Below, in pieces: positions 6,841 to 9,556 of a stretch of DNA of 9,556 nucleotides. Origin of the DNA: Chlamydiales bacterium. Lineage in GTDB: Bacteria > Chlamydiota > Chlamydiia > Chlamydiales > JAACFD01. The stretch's first letter is position 1. Every line of letters starts with the position of its first letter. Location of the stretch: positions 1 to 9,556 of the forward strand of contig JAACFD010000061.1 in the NCBI GenBank assembly GCA_009937555.1, in the 5' to 3' direction. Made by a program: the position numbers and the translations under genes. The notes under the pieces were generated by a model that was not told the origin of the DNA, did not search any database, and was given only the letters and a program-made list of their open reading frames with translations.

Positions 6841-9261
6841 ATGAAAGGATTAGAAGGACCTGATAATTTTTTACCTATTGGAATGGGTGATATGTCTCCA
6901 GCAGAGAAAAGCTGTGCTGATACTGCAAGCTTAAGTTCAGGTAGCAGCACTCCTATCTCTACTAGAAGCAGTAGCCCTGTACTCGCTCAAATAAAAGTTG
7001 TGCACCCTAAAGACACTCAGCATAATGCTAGTCGCTCTTTATTTGGAGGTACTTTCTCATTATCTCTACCTTCATTTTCTGGTATAGGACGGATGATCAA
7101 GCGCTGGCAGTGCGGAGTTTCAACAAGTTATACCCACTTAAAAAGTTTTACAAAAACTGCTGAGAAAGTACTTTCTACTGATAAACCTGAAAATAGTTCT
7201 ATTAGCCGATTTATTGAAAATGGAAAACTTCTAATAGAACAACTAGATATAATGAGTGACGAAGAGCTAGTTGAGTTATTAGAAGATATTAAAGAAAAGT
7301 CAGGCAGCCTTACTGGAAAGCACCCCTTCATCCAAAATCTTATCAATCTATTAAACAAGCGAATAAAATTAGCTACTACAGCTATGCCTAAAAAAGAAAA
7401 AGCTAAAATGCTTGCCAGCTTCAATAAGAAAATTGAGGCTCTAAAACACGAATGTAAAAATAGCATTACTATCTTAGAGAAAAAGCAAAGCACAATGGTT
7501 GCTGTTGTGAAGGATTTAGAGAGTTTTCGCAAAGAGCATTTAAAAAACCCTAACAAGGACTTAAAAAACCCTAACAAGGACTCGGTTAAAGATGAGCTAC
7601 GCAAACAAGCTGGAAATGTAGCTCTTTTACTAAAGTTACTAGAAGACAAACCTCTTGTTGTCACAGAGGAAGAAGACGTTAAGAAACTACAGACAATGTT
7701 GAAAAACTTCTCCTCAGAGCTAGGTAAGGAGTTCTTTGGGAATGGTAATAGCGTAAATGCTGGCGATGTTTTATTAGCATTAAGAAAAGAAGCCAAAAGC
7801 AGCATCTTCCCAAAAGTTGCACCCTTTAGAGCTGCTCAAAAAGCAACTCTATCTATTTTATCTCAGGCAAGTGGCAATAGCTCAAACCTTTCTAAAGAGC
7901 AGTTTAAAGAGCTTCAAGAAAGTTTAAAGGGTGTTAAAGAGGCAGGTCTACAGTTTCCCACAATTCTTGATGGAAAATGTAAGGTTCAAAAGGCGTTTGA
8001 TCTAATTATTGATTTCAGTGATAGTGATATCTTTTCTAAGGAAAGTCTTTCTCAAGATGAGAAAGCTACCCTATTTAAATTTAATGAAGCATTCTCTGAA
8101 GTCAAAGCTCTATTAGAAACTATTACCCCATTAGCAGAAAGAATTGAGAGTTTTGAAACAAAACTCGATCTAGCAATTGATAGCTTAGAGGCAGGTAGAT
8201 TTGAAATATTAATTGATTATCATGATGCTTTATTTGCCATCCACAAACAAATGAATGTTGGCAACTTAAACGTTTCTCATAATAGCTTAAGCTATAGTTT
8301 TCTCAGTAGGGAAGCTATAAACTTAGTAGCTGATATTGCAGATGCAAATCTCTCTCTTTTAGACACTAAACTTAGCTTACAACTAGAGAGTAGCTTTGCT
8401 ATTGCTAGCTCACTAAACCAGCATTCTGATAGTTATTCATACACGCATGTTCCTCTTCATACAGCTGCTAAAAAAGAAAGATGGTTAAGGACAGAAAGCT
8501 ATAAAGATCACTATAGCACCCTTGCTAGTACTGAAGGTGTAACTGAAACAGATAAAGCTAATTACAAAGCTTGTGACCAACTAGTTAATAAATGGCTCCC
8601 TCATTTTAGCGACTACCAACAAGCAATAAATAAGACTTTGCAGCGGACATCTCTAGAGAATATCATCGTAAATGGGCTTAGCTTAGATGAGCTAGCTTGC
8701 GATGCAAAATATGAAAAATACACCACTATTTTAAGAAAAGACAATAGCTTATCTGAAGAACAATTAGCTTCATTAGATGAAACAGATCAAGCTAAAGAGC
8801 TTAATAAAATCAGAGCCACAAAAGATCATGAGTTTTTGTTAAAACTAGCTCTGATAGCTGAAATACTAAAAGATCAGGCTGAGGAAGCTAAGGTGAATTT
8901 AGAGGATAAGGAAGGGCATATCATGAAAGAATTACTTCCTCTTTTTGCAATGGAAGTAACCCCATTTAATCATAGACAACAAGTTACTCTTGCTCATGTT
9001 AACCAAAAAGCTTTTATAGCACCTCCAGCAGCAGGGGTAAAGTATGAATTAAGTATAGGGAAAAAGCAGATCGATTTAGAACTACAAAATCCCTATACCT
9101 TAAGAAGTATGTTAGGTGATGAAAACATTGACCAAACTACTATATTTTCTAAGCATCATATGTCACGATCTTTTGAAGAGAGCGGGCAGCTAAAAGCTTA
9201 TAGCTACTACACAGCAGACCACAGCAGTGCAGCTAATTTTATAGAAGGGCAGGTATCTTAG
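6841..9261 (+). CDS. Large uncharacterised helical protein with Ser-rich N-terminus, effector candidate
   Basis: I do not recognise this 806-aa product. The first ~28 residues are Gly/Pro/Met-containing, followed by a Ser/Thr-rich stretch (30-46, SLSSGSSTPISTRSSSP) and another Ser-rich segment up to ~80. The rest is lysine-, glutamate- and leucine-rich and probably almost wholly helical; ~185-235 looks coiled-coil-like. Two copies of LKNPNKD (234-240, 241-247) come from a 21-bp duplication. I see no signal peptide, no convincing transmembrane segment, no nucleotide-binding loop and no enzyme signature. The C-terminal ~60 residues are less helical, with a Tyr/Ser/His-rich end. The start has TGGAG (6829-6833) seven bases upstream. 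The gene is divergent from the 358-aa gene, which has a similar N-terminal style; the two may be co-regulated. A type III effector or a structural helical protein are both possible; the sequence alone does not decide. Confidence 0.88.
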   Translation: MKGLEGPDNFLPIGMGDMSPAEKSCADTASLSSGSSTPISTRSSSPVLAQIKVVHPKDTQHNASRSLFGGTFSLSLPSFSGIGRMIKRWQCGVSTSYTHLKSFTKTAEKVLSTDKPENSSISRFIENGKLLIEQLDIMSDEELVELLEDIKEKSGSLTGKHPFIQNLINLLNKRIKLATTAMPKKEKAKMLASFNKKIEALKHECKNSITILEKKQSTMVAVVKDLESFRKEHLKNPNKDLKNPNKDSVKDELRKQAGNVALLLKLLEDKPLVVTEEEDVKKLQTMLKNFSSELGKEFFGNGNSVNAGDVLLALRKEAKSSIFPKVAPFRAAQKATLSILSQASGNSSNLSKEQFKELQESLKGVKEAGLQFPTILDGKCKVQKAFDLIIDFSDSDIFSKESLSQDEKATLFKFNEAFSEVKALLETITPLAERIESFETKLDLAIDSLEAGRFEILIDYHDALFAIHKQMNVGNLNVSHNSLSYSFLSREAINLVADIADANLSLLDTKLSLQLESSFAIASSLNQHSDSYSYTHVPLHTAAKKERWLRTESYKDHYSTLASTEGVTETDKANYKACDQLVNKWLPHFSDYQQAINKTLQRTSLENIIVNGLSLDELACDAKYEKYTTILRKDNSLSEEQLASLDETDQAKELNKIRATKDHEFLLKLALIAEILKDQAEEAKVNLEDKEGHIMKELLPLFAMEVTPFNHRQQVTLAHVNQKAFIAPPAAGVKYELSIGKKQIDLELQNPYTLRSMLGDENIDQTTIFSKHHMSRSFEESGQLKAYSYYTADHSSAANFIEGQVS
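7540..7581 (+). repeat. 21-bp perfect tandem duplication, in frame
   Basis: Two identical 21-base units (7540-7560 and 7561-7581), each containing A6, CCC and AACAAGGAC, lie head to tail. They encode LKNPNKD twice, at residues 234-240 and 241-247 of the 806-aa protein. Identity at third codon positions shows that the duplication is recent. It falls in a hydrophilic Asn/Pro/Lys linker after the coiled-coil-like stretch, where length change should be tolerated. Confidence 0.95.
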
Positions 9262-9300
9262 TAACTTTATTATATTTTAAGCTAAACACTATAATAGTTA
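9262..9300 (+). other. AT-rich bulged hairpin directly after the 806-aa gene
   Basis: TAAC (9262-9265) plus TATTATA (9268-9274) pair with TATAATA (9290-9296) plus GTTA (9297-9300), giving 11 base pairs with a two-base bulge (9266-9267) and a 15-nt loop. It starts at the first base after the stop codon. It has only one G-C pair and no T-run behind it, so it is not a standard intrinsic terminator. It may act in 3'-end processing, or be a chance product of AT-rich sequence. Confidence 0.3.
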
Positions 9301-9348
9301 TGCCTGAGCAGCGATTTCAAATATAGATAAGACCTTAAAAGCTATACC

Positions 9349-9555
9349 CTAAGTAAGCCATCCTCCTCTGAATAGATCTTGATGAGTTGCTCCATCCATA
9401 TTGCGATAAACTTCAGGGTCAATAGGGCCAGCACTAAATCCCATACGATTTATAGTCTTTTTTAAAGTTTTCATTTTATGTCTGATTAGCATTCTATTAG
9501 CCTTTAACTTTAATTGTGCTTGTACATCGCCTCTTTTAGCAGCTCTTTTGATCCT
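9349..9555 (-). CDS. C-terminal part of an unknown basic protein, continues past the window
   Basis: On the minus strand a frame is open from the window edge to a TAG at 9349-9351, giving 68 residues of a C-terminus. It begins RIKRAAKRGDVQAQLKLKAN, continues through a very basic helical stretch (MLIRHKMKTLKKTINRMG), and ends in a different-looking tail, FSAGPIDPEVYRNMDG followed by ATHQDLFRGGWLT. Codon choice resembles the neighbouring genes and there is no internal stop, which makes it a probable gene although most of it lies outside. An internal ATG could give only a 47-aa product without a clear ribosome site, so I read it as a partial gene. It is convergent with the 806-aa gene, 87 bases away. 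I do not recognise the family; the basic helical composition recalls the two unknown proteins upstream, but no shared motif is visible. Confidence 0.65.
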   Translation of the reverse strand, partial: RIKRAAKRGDVQAQLKLKANRMLIRHKMKTLKKTINRMGFSAGPIDPEVYRNMDGATHQDLFRGGWLT

Positions 9556-9556
9556 G

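Noticed and set aside
7128..7805. Minus-strand 225-codon open frame inside the 806-aa gene
   Set aside because: It is Ser/Phe/Leu-rich, the usual shadow of a Lys/Glu/Leu-rich helical gene on the other strand. It has no ribosome site and no gene-like motif.
6841..9261. Frequent AGCTTA hexamer in the 806-aa gene as a possible uptake or recognition motif
   Set aside because: The occurrences are mostly explained by frequent Ser-Leu and Ala-Tyr/Ala-Leu codon pairs using AGC, GCT and TTA; none has an extended shared context.

Overview
This AT-rich window most likely comes from a member of the Chlamydiota, probably one of the amoeba- or arthropod-associated ('environmental') families rather than Chlamydia itself. 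The evidence is the tight order kdsB-pyrG-ruvX, which I recall as consecutive in Chlamydia; a YidC with the very large periplasmic region typical of chlamydial YidC; and chlamydia-like wording throughout PyrG. KdsB shows that the organism makes Kdo-containing lipopolysaccharide, so it is Gram-negative. The assignment is made from remembered family features, not from a search.

Positions 169-5415 hold a compact plus-strand operon of four housekeeping genes: yidC (membrane protein insertase), kdsB (CMP-Kdo synthetase), pyrG (CTP synthase) and ruvX/yqgF (RNase H-fold Holliday-junction resolvase or 16S rRNA-processing factor). Gaps are +11, -22 and -1 nt, so translation is probably coupled. The functional thread is envelope biogenesis plus nucleotide supply: PyrG makes CTP and KdsB consumes it to make CMP-Kdo. 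A possible extended -10 promoter precedes yidC. A hairpin at 5430-5458, usable from both sides, ends the operon and also serves the convergent gene beyond it.

Positions 5488-9261 are accessory in character. Two divergently transcribed genes of unknown function, 358 aa on the minus strand and 806 aa on the plus strand, share a 276-bp intergenic region. Both have a Ser/Thr-rich, low-complexity N-terminus followed by a long, mostly helical, soluble-looking body. That pattern is compatible with type III secreted effectors of intracellular bacteria, but it is not proof. The intergenic region holds a plausible -10 box, a perfect GGGTTA/TAACCC inverted repeat just where the plus-strand transcript should start, and a second, wider GTTAAA/TTTAAC inverted repeat. 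The 806-aa gene carries a fresh-looking 21-bp in-frame tandem duplication.

The last ~200 bases hold the C-terminal 68 codons of a further minus-strand gene running off the window, convergent with the 806-aa gene. An AT-rich bulged hairpin begins right after the 806-aa gene's stop codon. No tRNA, rRNA, CRISPR array or insertion sequence was seen. The clearest oddity in a known gene is in PyrG: the glutamine-binding stretch after the nucleophilic Cys reads YGLH where the family has LGMQ.
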